From Clavibacter sepedonicus (GTDB lineage Bacteria; Actinomycetota; Actinomycetes; Actinomycetales; Microbacteriaceae), in NCBI RefSeq assembly GCF_000069225.1, contig NC_010407.1, forward strand, positions 1,364,001 to 1,428,000: DNA of 64,000 bases, given 5' to 3'. The position numbers were made by a program, and so were the translations under genes. Below the pieces are notes generated by a model. That model saw nothing but the letters and a program-made list of their open reading frames with translations. It was not told the DNA's origin and made no database searches. This document shows positions 42,798-52,200 of this stretch, piece by piece. The stretch's first letter is position 1. Every line of letters starts with the position of its first letter.

Positions 42798-44572
42798 GCG
42801 CGCACCCCGCCGTCGCGGGCGTCGGCGTCGTCACGGTCCGCGTCCGCGTCCGCGTCTACTCCGTCGGCGACGTGCGCGACCGGATCCGCGGGCAGCACGA
42901 CCCGCACGCGCGCCCCGCCCAGCCGCGCGTCGGCGTCGCCGACCTCGACCCGCCCGCCGAGCCGGGCGGCCGAGCGCGCCACGAGCGCGAGGCCCACCCC
43001 GCGCGGCCCCGCGTCGCCCGATTTGGTCGTGACCCCGAACTCCAGGACGCGCGGCCGCACCGCCGGATCCACGCCCGGCCCGTCGTCCGCCACCTCGACG
43101 ACGAGCCCGCCCGCGTCGGTCCGCGACAGCGACAGCTCCACGCGTCCGCGGTCGTCCCCGCGCGCTGTGGCGGCGGACGGGTCCGCCGCCGCATCGATGG
43201 CGTTGTCGACGAGGTTCCCGACGATCGTCACGAGCTCGGTCGCGGGCACGCCCGGGTCGCCCGTGCCGTCGGCCACGCGGACGGACAGCGCCACCCCGCG
43301 CTCGGCCGCCTGCGCCGTCTTGCCGCGCACGAGCGCCCGCACGACGGGATCCGCGTCCTCCGCCAACCCGCCCTCGGACGCGCGCCGATCCGTCTCGAGC
43401 TCCGACGCCGCGAGGTCGAGCGCCTCGCGCGGCCGCTCCAGCTCGATGAGCGACACGATCGTGTGCAGCCGGTTCGCGAACTCGTGCGTCTGCGCCCGCA
43501 TGGCGTCCGAGAGGGTCCGGAGCGTCGCGAGCTCGCCCGACAGGCGCTGGATCTCCGTCCGGTCGCGCAGCGTCGTCACCGTCCCGAGCCGCGCCGCGCT
43601 CCCGGTGCGTCCGGTGGGCAGCGCGGGCCGCTGCGTCACGACGAGCACGCGCCCGCTGGGCAGGTGCACGACCTCGTCGGCCGTCCTCCCGTCGACGAGC
43701 AGCCGCTCGATGGCCGGCGGCAGGCCCAGCGTGCGGATCCCCACCGGCCCGGCAGCCGGATCCAGCTCGAGGTCGAGTAGCTCGGCCGCCTGGTCATTGT
43801 GGAGCACGAGCCGCCGGTCGCGGTCGACGAGCACGATCCCCTCGCCGACCGAGTGCAGCACCGACTCGTAGTACGCGAGCATGCGCGCCATCTCCTCGGG
43901 TCCGAGGCCCCACGTGGTCCGCTCGAGCGACCGGCTGAGGAGCACGGCGCCGGCCGCGAGCAGGAGCGCCAGCGCCGCGACCGTGCCCACGAGTCCCGGG
44001 ATTTTGGCGCCGAGCACCTCGGTGACGCGCTCCACAGTGACGCCGGCGGCGACCAGCCCCACGATGCCGCCGTCCGCGTCGCGCACGGGGACGACGGCGC
44101 GCACGCTCGGCCCGAGCGTCCCGGTGAAGGTCTCGGTCATCGAGCGGCCGGCGAGCGCGGGTCCGGTGGTGCCGAGGTACCTGCGGCCGATCTCGTCGGG
44201 GTCGGGGTGGGTCACGCGGACGGTGTCGCGGTCCATGATCGTGACGAAGTCGACCCCGGTGTCGCGCGTCACGTCGAGCGAGTAGTCGAGGAGGGCGCCC
44301 GTGGGATCCGCGGATGCGAGCCCCTCGGCCACCCGCGGCGAGTCGGCCACGGTGGTCGCGACGGCGAGGCTCCGGTCGGCCGCCGCCTGCTCGGCGCGCT
44401 GCCGCGAGTCCGACCACAGGGCCGCGGTGGCGACCAGGGCGACCAGCAGCAGGATCGCGAGCTGGACGACCAGCAGCCGCGCGGCGATCCCGCGGGGGAG
44501 GCCCATTCGCAGGCGTCCCGTCCGCGGGCGGCGCGTGCGGCGGGGCCGGTCGGCGAGCGCGCGTCGCGCCAT
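42794..44572 (-). CDS. CitA/DcuS-type sensor histidine kinase
   Basis: 592 aa. TM1 about 32-52, an extracytoplasmic Cache-type sensor 53-205 (DTGVDFVTIMDRDTVRVTHPDPDEIGRRYLG in part: IMDRDTVRVTHPDPDEIG, the family signature), TM2 about 208-230, PAS domain near 250-360 (VGEGIVLVDRDRRLVLHNDQAAELL in part), phospho-His in RAQTHEFANRLHTI near 388, and an HATPase domain with GNLVDNAIDA and DDGPGVD. ATG 44572 has GGAGG 6 nt upstream; the open frame continues further but through the divergent gene. Senses dicarboxylate or citrate. Confidence 0.92.
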   Translation of the reverse strand: MARRALADRPRRTRRPRTGRLRMGLPRGIAARLLVVQLAILLLVALVATAALWSDSRQRAEQAAADRSLAVATTVADSPRVAEGLASADPTGALLDYSLDVTRDTGVDFVTIMDRDTVRVTHPDPDEIGRRYLGTTGPALAGRSMTETFTGTLGPSVRAVVPVRDADGGIVGLVAAGVTVERVTEVLGAKIPGLVGTVAALALLLAAGAVLLSRSLERTTWGLGPEEMARMLAYYESVLHSVGEGIVLVDRDRRLVLHNDQAAELLDLELDPAAGPVGIRTLGLPPAIERLLVDGRTADEVVHLPSGRVLVVTQRPALPTGRTGSAARLGTVTTLRDRTEIQRLSGELATLRTLSDAMRAQTHEFANRLHTIVSLIELERPREALDLAASELETDRRASEGGLAEDADPVVRALVRGKTAQAAERGVALSVRVADGTGDPGVPATELVTIVGNLVDNAIDAAADPSAATARGDDRGRVELSLSRTDAGGLVVEVADDGPGVDPAVRPRVLEFGVTTKSGDAGPRGVGLALVARSAARLGGRVEVGDADARLGGARVRVVLPADPVAHVADGVDADADADRDDADARDGGVRA

Positions 44573-44713
44573 GCTGCCTCCTCGCGTCCGCGGCCGGCAC
44601 CCGGCAGGAACATTATGAACACAACGCCGGAGCGCTCCCACGCGTGGGCCATCCTGGCGGAGTCCGCCTGCCGCACCCGTGCGCCGGCGCCGCTCACGAG
44701 ACAAGGACGTCCC
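44573..44713. promoter_or_regulatory. Divergent region between sensor kinase and dctA
   Basis: 141 bp holding the SDs of both genes. The AT-richer part near 44608-44625 (ACATTATGAACACAACG) is the only candidate promoter/operator core; no clear palindrome seen. Confidence 0.35.
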
Positions 44714-46099
44714 ATGACCAACCCCATCGCCGCGCTCCGTCGCCTGGACCGGCAGCACTACCTCTACATCGCGGTCATCATCGCGGTGCTCCTCGGCATC
44801 ACCGTCGGGCTCGTCGCCCCCGACGTGGGCGTGGCCCTGAAGCCCATCGGCGACGCGTTCGTCGCCCTCATCAAGATGATGATCGCGCCGATCATCTCCT
44901 GCACCATCGTCCTCGGCGTCGGCTCGGTCGCGAAGGCCGCGACGGTCGGCCGCGTCGGCGGGATCGCGCTCCTCTACTTCATCGTCATGTCGACCTTCGC
45001 GCTCGCGATCGGCCTCGTGGTGGGCAACCTCATCCACCCGGGCGACGGCCTCGACCTCAGCGGCCTGCGCGCTCCGGCCGGCTCGACGGAGGCCACGGGC
45101 GAGACGGACTTCCTCCTCTCGATCATCCCAACGTCCCTGCTGTCGTCGCTCACTTCGGGCAGCATCCTGCAGACGCTGTTCGTGGCGCTGCTCGTCGGCT
45201 TCGCGCTGCAGCAGCTGGGGAAGCGCGGCGAGCCCGTGCTCGAGGGGATCCGGAACATCCAGATCCTCGTGTTCCGCATCCTCAGCATGGTGATGTGGGT
45301 GGCCCCGGTCGGCGCGTTCGGCGCCATCGCGGCGGTCGTCGGCGCCACCGGGTTCCAGGCGGTCATCAGCCTCGCGACCCTCATGATCGGCTTCTACATC
45401 ACGTGCGCGCTGTTCATCGTCGTCGTCCTCGGCTCGCTGCTGTGGCTCGTCGCCCGCATCAGCATCTTCAAGCTGATGCGGTACCTGGGCCGCGAGTACC
45501 TGCTCATCGTGTCCACGTCCTCCTCCGAGGTCGCGCTGCCCCGGCTCATCGCGAAGATGGAGCACGTGGGCGTCTCGAAGCCCGTCGTCGGCATCACGGT
45601 GCCCACGGGCTACTCGTTCAACCTCGACGGCACGGCCATCTACCTCACGATGGCGTCGCTGTTCATCGCGAACGCGCTCGGCAGCCCCCTGGCGCTCGGC
45701 GAGCAGGTCTCGCTGCTGGTCTTCATGATCATCGCGTCCAAGGGCGCCGCGGGCGTCACCGGCGCCGGCCTCGCGACCCTCGCGGGCGGCCTGCAGTCGC
45801 ACCGGCCGGACCTCGTGGACGGCGTCGGCCTCATCGTCGGCATCGACCGGTTCATGTCGGAGGCCCGCGCCCTCACGAACTTCACCGGCAACGCGGTCGC
45901 CACGCTCCTCGTCGGCACGTGGACGCGCGGCATCGACGCCGACCGCGTCGCCCTCGTCCTCGGCGGAGGCGACCCCTTCGACGAGAAGAGCATGGGCACC
46001 GAGCACGAGGCCGAGCTGAAGGCCCCGGCGGAGGCCCTGGAGGCCGACGTCACGCGCGCAGGCGACCTCGGCGACGAGCCGCGCACCTCCACCCGCTGA
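44714..46099 (+). CDS. dctA: C4-dicarboxylate:cation symporter (DctA type)
   Basis: 461-aa DAACS transporter. YIAVIIAVLLGITVGLVAP TM1, GDAFVALIKMMIAPIISCTIV near 47, LIVSTSSSEVALPRLI (the SSSEVALPRL form of the reentrant serine-rich hairpin) near 265, GYSFNLDGTAIYLTMASLFIAN near 300 and the NFTGNAVATLLV substrate/cation site near 393. Imports succinate, fumarate or malate with protons or sodium. ATG 44714 follows AAGGA. Divergent from the sensor kinase with 141 bp between starts, a likely target of that system. Confidence 0.93.
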   Translation: MTNPIAALRRLDRQHYLYIAVIIAVLLGITVGLVAPDVGVALKPIGDAFVALIKMMIAPIISCTIVLGVGSVAKAATVGRVGGIALLYFIVMSTFALAIGLVVGNLIHPGDGLDLSGLRAPAGSTEATGETDFLLSIIPTSLLSSLTSGSILQTLFVALLVGFALQQLGKRGEPVLEGIRNIQILVFRILSMVMWVAPVGAFGAIAAVVGATGFQAVISLATLMIGFYITCALFIVVVLGSLLWLVARISIFKLMRYLGREYLLIVSTSSSEVALPRLIAKMEHVGVSKPVVGITVPTGYSFNLDGTAIYLTMASLFIANALGSPLALGEQVSLLVFMIIASKGAAGVTGAGLATLAGGLQSHRPDLVDGVGLIVGIDRFMSEARALTNFTGNAVATLLVGTWTRGIDADRVALVLGGGDPFDEKSMGTEHEAELKAPAEALEADVTRAGDLGDEPRTSTR

Positions 46100-46187
46100 C
46101 CCGGACCGGGGCCACGCCCGGGTGCCGCCCACCGTGGTCCCGGCCGTGTCCGATCCGTTACGCTGTCAGGTCACAGGAGGTACGACC

Positions 46188-46670
46188 ATGGATGGACGCG
46201 AAGAGGGTCACGGCGCCACGCGCGTGCCCGAGCAGTACACGAGCACGGACACCACGGCGACCTTCCGCGATGAGCTCGGGGCAGCGCTCGCCGGCCTCGA
46301 CGGCGCCGTCTCCGCCGAGGAGAAGGACGCCGTCACGGCGCTCCCGTCGGGATCCGCCCTCCTCGTCGTCCGCCGCGGCCCCAACCAGGGCGCGCGCTTC
46401 CTCCTCGACGCCGACGTGACGGTGGCCGGCCGCCACCCCGACGCCGACATCTTCCTCGACGACGTCACCGTGTCCCGCCGGCACGCGGAGTTCGTGCGCC
46501 AGGGCACGTCGTTCCAGGTCAAGGACCTCGGCTCGCTCAACGGCACCTACTTCGACGGCGTGCGGATCGACACCGCGCTCCTCCAGGACGGCGCGGAGGT
46601 GCAGGTCGGCAAGTTCCGCCTCACGTTCTACGCATCCCGCACCGACCTCGTCGGCCGGACCGCCGAGTAG
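46188..46670 (+). CDS. garA: FHA-domain regulator of 2-oxoglutarate metabolism (GarA/OdhI)
   Basis: 160 aa. N-terminal phospho-acceptor region TSTDTTATFRDEL near residue 20 corresponds to the ETTSVF motif phosphorylated by Ser/Thr kinases. FHA domain 55-150: SALLVVRRGPNQGARFLLD, GRHPDADIFLDDVTVSRRHAEF and DLGSLNGTY with the phosphothreonine-binding R, S, N residues. In relatives the unphosphorylated form inhibits oxoglutarate dehydrogenase. The second Ser of the motif is Ala here (T-T-A-T). SD GGAGG 8 nt before ATG. FtsR follows with a 1-nt overlap, as in other actinobacteria. Confidence 0.92.
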   Translation: MDGREEGHGATRVPEQYTSTDTTATFRDELGAALAGLDGAVSAEEKDAVTALPSGSALLVVRRGPNQGARFLLDADVTVAGRHPDADIFLDDVTVSRRHAEFVRQGTSFQVKDLGSLNGTYFDGVRIDTALLQDGAEVQVGKFRLTFYASRTDLVGRTAE

Positions 46671-47371
46671 TGCCGGCGTCCGCCGCCCGGTCGACGCCAG
46701 CCCGCACCCCCGGTCTCCTCAGCATCGGGCAGGTGCTGGCGCGCCTCACGCCGGAGTTCCCCGATCTCACCAACAGCAAGGTCCGCTTCCTCGAGGAGCA
46801 GGGACTCGTCCAGCCGTCCCGCACGGAGTCCGGCTACCGCAAGTTCAGCCCCGCCGACGTCGAGCGCCTCCGCACCGTCCTCGGGATGCAGCGGGACCAC
46901 TACCTCCCGCTCAAGGTCATCCGCTCCTACCTGCACGACCTCGACGCCGGGCTCTCGCCCGCGCTCCCCGGCGGCGCGCCCGTCCCCTCCGTCTCCATGC
47001 TCGACCAGGAGCGCCGCTACAGCCGTGCCGAGCTCGTGCGCGAGTCCGGCGCCACCGCCTCGCTCCTCGGCGACGCCATCACGGCCGGCGTGCTCATGCC
47101 CGCCGAGGCGTACGGCGAGGAGGCGCTGCAGGTGATGCGCGCGCTCGTCGAGCTGCAGCGCACCGGCATCGAGCCGCGCCACCTCCGCGGCTTCCGCCAG
47201 GCGGCGGAGCGCGAGCTGAGCCTCATCGAGTCGGCCCTGGTGCCCGTGTCCCGCCGCCGCGACGCGTCCAGCCGCGCGCACGCCGCGGAGCTGGCGCGCG
47301 AGATCGCCACGCAGCTCGAGGTCGTCCGGGGGAGCCTCATCCGGTCCGCGCTCGGCCGGCTCTCGTCCTGA
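46670..47371 (+). CDS. ftsR: MerR-family regulator FtsR
   Basis: 233 aa. MerR helix-turn-helix LLSIGQVLARLTPEFPDLTNSKVRFLEEQGLV (in part: LTNSKVRFLEEQGLVQPSR, with the S-G-Y-R-K-F wing) near residue 17, followed by a long helical region and PVS...ELAREIATQLEVVRGSLIRSAL at the end. Position directly behind garA/odhI and the S-x-V-R-F-L-E signature match FtsR, which controls ftsZ in Corynebacterium. GTG 46670 shares one base with the garA stop (TAGTG). Confidence 0.85.
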   Translation: MPASAARSTPARTPGLLSIGQVLARLTPEFPDLTNSKVRFLEEQGLVQPSRTESGYRKFSPADVERLRTVLGMQRDHYLPLKVIRSYLHDLDAGLSPALPGGAPVPSVSMLDQERRYSRAELVRESGATASLLGDAITAGVLMPAEAYGEEALQVMRALVELQRTGIEPRHLRGFRQAAERELSLIESALVPVSRRRDASSRAHAAELAREIATQLEVVRGSLIRSALGRLSS

Positions 47372-47638
47372 GATCGCGCTCGCGGGGACGGGCGCGGCCG
47401 GTAGGCTGACGTGTCCGCACGGGGACGTCCGCACGCCGGACGGATCCGTCGGGACCGGTCGATGCGCACCCCCGACGGGGGCGCGGCGGAGGGCCGGGAC
47501 GACACGCCGGGCGCTTCCGCCGGATGTCGTTGATCGGGCCCGCGGGCCCCGCTACCGTGAGAACACGATCCCGACGAACCGACCCGAGCAGCGCGCGAAC
47601 CCCACCGGGGCGAGCGCTGAGGGGTGGAAGGCAGAACG

Positions 47639-48181
47639 ATGAGCGACTCCACCCCGGACTCCGGGCGCTACGACCTCGGTCTGCTCTTCACCGACGGCCT
47701 CCCCGAGATGGACGCGAGCGCGGGCTACCGCGGCGCCGTCGCCGCCCGGGCCGCGGGGATCACCTACCGCCAGCTCGACTACTGGGCCCGCACCGGCCTC
47801 GTCGAGCCCACCGTCCGCGGGGCCTCCGGCTCCGGCACGCAGCGCCTCTACGGCTTCCGCGACATCCTCGTCCTCAAGCTCGTCAAGCGCCTCCTCGACA
47901 CCGGCATCTCCCTGCAGCAGATCCGCACCGCCGTGAACCAGCTCCGCGAGTCCGGCGTCGTCGACCTCGCGCAGACCACCCTCATGAGCGACGGCGCCAG
48001 CGTCTACCTCTGCACCAGCAACGACGAGGTCATCGACCTCGTCAGCCGCGGCCAGGGCGTCTTCGGCATCGCCGTCGGCAAGGTCCTCCGCGAGGTCGAG
48101 CACTCCCTCGTCGAGATCGACACGCAGACCGTTGACCCCACCGACGAGCTGGCTGCCCGCCGCGCCGTCAAGGCGTCCTAG
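47639..48181 (+). CDS. Second MerR-family regulator of the garA-ftsR cluster
   Basis: 180 aa. GYRGAVAARAAGITYRQLDYWARTGLV near residue 26 (core AARAAGITYRQLDYWARTGL) is the HTH, then GSGTQRLYGFRDILVLKLVKRLLDTGISLQQIR the wing and start of the dimer helix. C-terminal VYLCTSNDEVIDLVSRGQGVFGIAVGKVL is typical of the gene two places after odhI in corynebacteria. ATG 47639 has GGAAGG 7 nt upstream. The DUF151 nuclease gene that sits between the two MerR genes in corynebacteria is missing; the gap is 267 bp and holds TAGGCT at about 47403 as a candidate -10. Confidence 0.87.
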   Translation: MSDSTPDSGRYDLGLLFTDGLPEMDASAGYRGAVAARAAGITYRQLDYWARTGLVEPTVRGASGSGTQRLYGFRDILVLKLVKRLLDTGISLQQIRTAVNQLRESGVVDLAQTTLMSDGASVYLCTSNDEVIDLVSRGQGVFGIAVGKVLREVEHSLVEIDTQTVDPTDELAARRAVKAS

Positions 48182-48331
48182 GCCGGACGCCCGCTCCACC
48201 CGCCGACGCCCCGCCTCGGGCAGCGGCACGGGTCGCCCGCGAGCTGGGCGCGCAGCGGGGTCGTTCCCGTTCATCGGTGCGCGATCAGGGCCTCATCCGA
48301 GAGGGGGCCGAGCGCATCCGCCTCGGACGAT

Positions 48332-48362
48332 GAACGCCGCCCCTCGAGGAGGAGCGGCGTCC
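48332..48362. terminator. Hairpin between the MerR gene and the ParA-like gene
   Basis: GAACGCCGCCCCTC (48332-48345) pairs with GAGGAGCGGCGTCC (48349-48362), 12 of 14 positions, loop GAG. It lies between convergent genes ending at 48181 and 48377. The rest of this 195-bp gap holds nothing recognised. Confidence 0.55.
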
Positions 48363-48376
48363 GGGGAGCGAGCGGA

Positions 48377-49189
48377 TCAGCGCGCGGCGTTCTCCGCGTA
48401 GTCGCCGATCTTCGCCGTGCGCATGATGCGCTCGAGCAGCTGGTCGAAGTTGCGCGCCATCTCCTGCGCGCTCTCGCCGGGCCACACGTGCAGCGGCTTG
48501 GCAGCACCCTGCGCCTGCTGGAGCGACGTGCGCTCGGGGAGCTGCGGGCTCAGCACGAGCGGGCCGAACATGTCGCGGAGCTCCTTGATGCGGAACTGGT
48601 GCTCCAGCGACTGGACGCGCGCGCGATTGACGATGATGCCGAGGGGCTGCAGGCGCGGCGAGAGGCCGCGGCGGATCTCCTCGATCGCGCGGAGCGCCCG
48701 GTCAGCCGCGGCGACGGAGAAGAGGCCGGGCTCGGTGACCACGGTGACCCGGTCGCTGGCCGCCCACGCGGTGCGCGTGAGGGCGTTGAGGGAGGGCGCG
48801 CAGTCGATGAGCACGAGGTCGTAGTCGGCCTCGACGTTGGCGAGCGCCTCCTCGAGCTTCCAGATGTCGCGGATGCTGGGGTGCGGGCCGTCGAAGTTGA
48901 TGGCCGACGGGCTGCCGATCATGACGTCGATGGTGCCGGAGCGGCCCTTGGTCCAGCCGCTCGGCGCGATGGCCGCGCGGACGATCTTCTCCTTGGGCGA
49001 GGCGAGGACGTCGGCCACGTTGAGGTGGCCGGCGACCTGGATGTCCATGCCCGTGGACACGTCGGCCTGCGGATCGAGGTCGACCACGAGGGTCCTCAAG
49101 CCGCGGGAGAAGGCGGCGGACGCCAGTCCCAGGGTCACTGTGGTCTTTCCCACGCCCCCCTTGAGGGAGCTGACGCTCAGTACATGCAC
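48377..49189 (-). CDS. ParA/MinD-like ATPase
   Basis: 270 aa. Deviant Walker A LKGGVGKTTVTLGLA near residue 9, switch I DLDPQADVSTGMD near 37, Walker B-type DLVLIDCAPSLNALTRTA near 122 and IVNRARVQSLEHQFR near 187. Typical ParA length, no N-terminal HTH and no parB next to it, so probably a chromosomal ATPase for positioning some complex rather than plasmid partition. GTG 49189 begins only 8 nt after TAGCCT with no SD, which fits a leaderless message. Confidence 0.88.
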   Translation of the reverse strand: MHVLSVSSLKGGVGKTTVTLGLASAAFSRGLRTLVVDLDPQADVSTGMDIQVAGHLNVADVLASPKEKIVRAAIAPSGWTKGRSGTIDVMIGSPSAINFDGPHPSIRDIWKLEEALANVEADYDLVLIDCAPSLNALTRTAWAASDRVTVVTEPGLFSVAAADRALRAIEEIRRGLSPRLQPLGIIVNRARVQSLEHQFRIKELRDMFGPLVLSPQLPERTSLQQAQGAAKPLHVWPGESAQEMARNFDQLLERIMRTAKIGDYAENAAR

Positions 49190-49196
49190 GTGGGAA

Positions 49197-49202
49197 AGGC
49201 TA
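49197..49202 (-). promoter_or_regulatory. -10-like box for a leaderless parA-like transcript
   Basis: TAGCCT on the minus strand ends 7 nt before the GTG start and there is no SD between them, so transcription would begin at or beside the start codon. Confidence 0.4.
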
Positions 49203-49267
49203 CCGTCGATACTCTGGGAAGACCTAAACGCGTGGGTCCCGAAGCCCCCTCGACGGAAGGCCCCGCC

Positions 49268-52200
49268 ATGTTCGAGAAGATCCTCGTCGCCAATCGCGGG
49301 GAGATCGCGATCCGCGCGTTCCGCGCCGCCGTCGAGCTCGGCGCCCGCACCGTGGCGGTCTATCCGCACGAGGACCGGCACTCGCAGCACCGCCTCAAGG
49401 CCGATGAGGCGTACCTGAACCGCGAGGAGGGCCACCCCGTCCGGGCGTACCTCGACGTCGACGAGATCATCCGCGTGGCGCTCGAGTGCGGCGCCGACGC
49501 CATCTACCCGGGCTACGGGTTCCTGTCCGAGAACCCCGACCTCGCGCGCGCGGCGGCCGCCAACGGGATCGTCTTCATCGGCCCCGACGCCGGCGTGCTG
49601 GAGATGGCCGGCAACAAGGTCACGGCGAAGGAGCACGCGACCGCCGCCGGCGTCCCCGTGCTCGCGTCGACGCCGCCGTCGACCGACGTGGGGCTGCTGC
49701 TCGAGCAGGCCGAGGGGATCGGGTTCCCGATCTTCGCCAAGGCCGTCGCGGGCGGCGGCGGTCGCGGCATGCGGCGCGTGGAGCGCCCGGAGGACCTCGA
49801 GGAGGCGCTGCGGGCCGCGATGCGCGAGGCGGACAGCGCCTTCGGTGACCCGACCATGTTCCTCGAGCAGGCCGTCCTCCGGCCCCGGCACATCGAGGTG
49901 CAGATCCTCGCCGACGCCACGGGGGAGACCGTGCACCTCTTCGAGCGCGACTGCTCGGTGCAGCGCCGGCACCAGAAGGTCGTGGAGATCGCGCCGGCGC
50001 CGAACCTGGATCCGGCGATCCGCGACGCCATGCACGCGCACGCCGTCGCGTTCGCCCGGAGCATCGGCTACGTGAACGCCGGCACGGTCGAGTTCCTGCT
50101 CGACACCGACGGGCCGCGCGCCGGGCAGCACGTCTTCATCGAGATGAACCCGCGCATCCAGGTCGAGCACACGGTGACCGAGGAGGTCACCGACGTGGAC
50201 CTGGTGCAGTCGCAGATGCGCATCGCGGCGGGGGAGTCACTCGCCGAGCTGGGCCTCCGCCAGGACGCGATCGTGCTGCGCGGCGCGGCGCTGCAGTGCC
50301 GCATCACGACCGAGGACCCCGCGCAGGGCTTCCGGCCGGACACCGGCAAGATCACGACCTACCGCTCGCCGGGCGGCGGCGGGATCCGCATCGACGGCGG
50401 CACGGTCGCGACCGGCGCGCAGATCAGCCCCCACTTCGACTCGATGCTCGCGAAGCTCACCTGCTGCGGGCGCGACTTCCCGGCGGCCGTGACGCGTGCC
50501 AAGCGCGCGCTGGCCGAGTTCCGGATCCGCGGCGTCTCCACCAACATCCCGTTCCTCCAGGGCGTGCTCGACGACCCGGACTTCCAGGCGGGCGACATCA
50601 GCACGTCCTTCATCGACGAGCGGCCGGGACTCGTGCGCAGCAACGTGTCCAAGGACCGCGGCACGAAGATCCTCAACTGGCTCGCCGACGTCACCGTCAA
50701 CCAGCCGAACGGGCCGCGCACCGCGGTCGTCCGGCCCGCCGACAAGCTGCCCGACGTCGACCTCCGGCTGCCGGCGCCCGCCGGATCCCGGCAGCGGCTC
50801 CTCGAGCTCGGGCCGCGCGGCTTCGCCGACGCCCTCCGCGCGCAGACCGCCCTCGCGGTCACCGAGACGACGTTCCGCGACGCCCACCAGTCGCTGCTCG
50901 CCACCCGCGTGCGCACCCGCGACCTGGTGGCGGTCGCCCCGTACGTCGCCCGCACGACGCCCGAGCTCCTCTCGGTGGAGGCGTGGGGCGGCGCCACCTA
51001 CGACGTCGCGCTGCGCTTCCTCGGCGAGGACCCGTGGGAGCGGCTCGCGTCGCTGCGCGAGGCGCTGCCGAACGTCGCGATCCAGATGCTGCTGCGCGGC
51101 GCCAACACCGTCGGCTACACGCCGTACCCCACGGAGGTCACCGACGCGTTCGTGCAGGAGGCGGCCGCGACCGGCGTCGACGTGTTCCGGATCTTCGACG
51201 CCCTCAACGACGTCGAGCGGATGCGGCCCGCCATCGACTCCGTGCTCGCCACCGGCACCACGGTCGCGGAGGTCGCCCTCTGCTACACGGGCAACCTGCT
51301 CGATCCGGCCGAGGACCTCTACACGCTCGACTACTACTTGCGGCTCGCCGAGCGCAGCGTGGCCGCCGGGGCGCACATCCTCGCGATCAAGGACATGGCG
51401 GGGCTCCTCCGGCCGGCCGCCGCCGAGCGCCTCGTCACCGCGCTCCGCCGCGAGTTCGACCTGCCCGTGCACGTGCACACGCACGACACCGCGGGCGGCC
51501 AGCTCGCGACCCTGCTCGCCGCGAGCCGCGCGGGGGCCGACGCGGTCGACGTGGCGAGCGCGCCCATGTCGGGCACCACGAGCCAGCCGTCGGCGTCCGC
51601 GCTCGTCGCGGCCCTCGCCGACACCGAGCGCGACACGGGCCTCTCGCTCGACGCGGTGAGCGACCTCGAGCCGTACTGGGAGGCGGTCCGCCGCCTCTAC
51701 CGGCCGTTCGAGTCCGGGCTCGCCGGCCCGACGGGTCGCGTGTACCGGCACGAGATCCCGGGCGGGCAGCTGTCCAACCTCCGGCAGCAGGCCATCGCGC
51801 TCGGCCTCGCGGACGACTTCGAGCTCATCGAGGAAATGTACGCCGCGGCCGACCGGATCCTCGGGCGCATCCCCAAGGTCACGCCGTCGTCCAAGGTGGT
51901 CGGCGACCTCGCCCTCCAGCTGGCCGCCGCGAAGGCCGACCCCGCCGACTTCGAGCGGAACCCGCAGGACTACGACATCCCCGACTCCGTGGTCGGCTTC
52001 ATGGCGGGCGAGCTCGGCGACCTGCCGGGTGGCTGGCCCGAGCCGTTCCGCACGCGCGTCCTCCAGGGCCGTGACGTGCGCATCGGCGTCACGCCGCTGT
52101 CCGCCGAGGACCGCGCCGCGCTCCAGGTGCCGGGCGCCGCGCGCCGCCGCACCCTGAACCACCTCCTGTTCCCGCAGTCGACGGAGCAGTTCGAGACCAT

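Noticed and set aside
42794..46132. 1112-codon frame as a giant sensor kinase
   Set aside because: Everything before ATG 44572 is Asp/His-rich and antisense to dctA; the SD and leader fit 44572.
48377..49189. Plasmid partition locus
   Set aside because: No parB, no centromere-like repeats, and both sides are core chromosomal genes.
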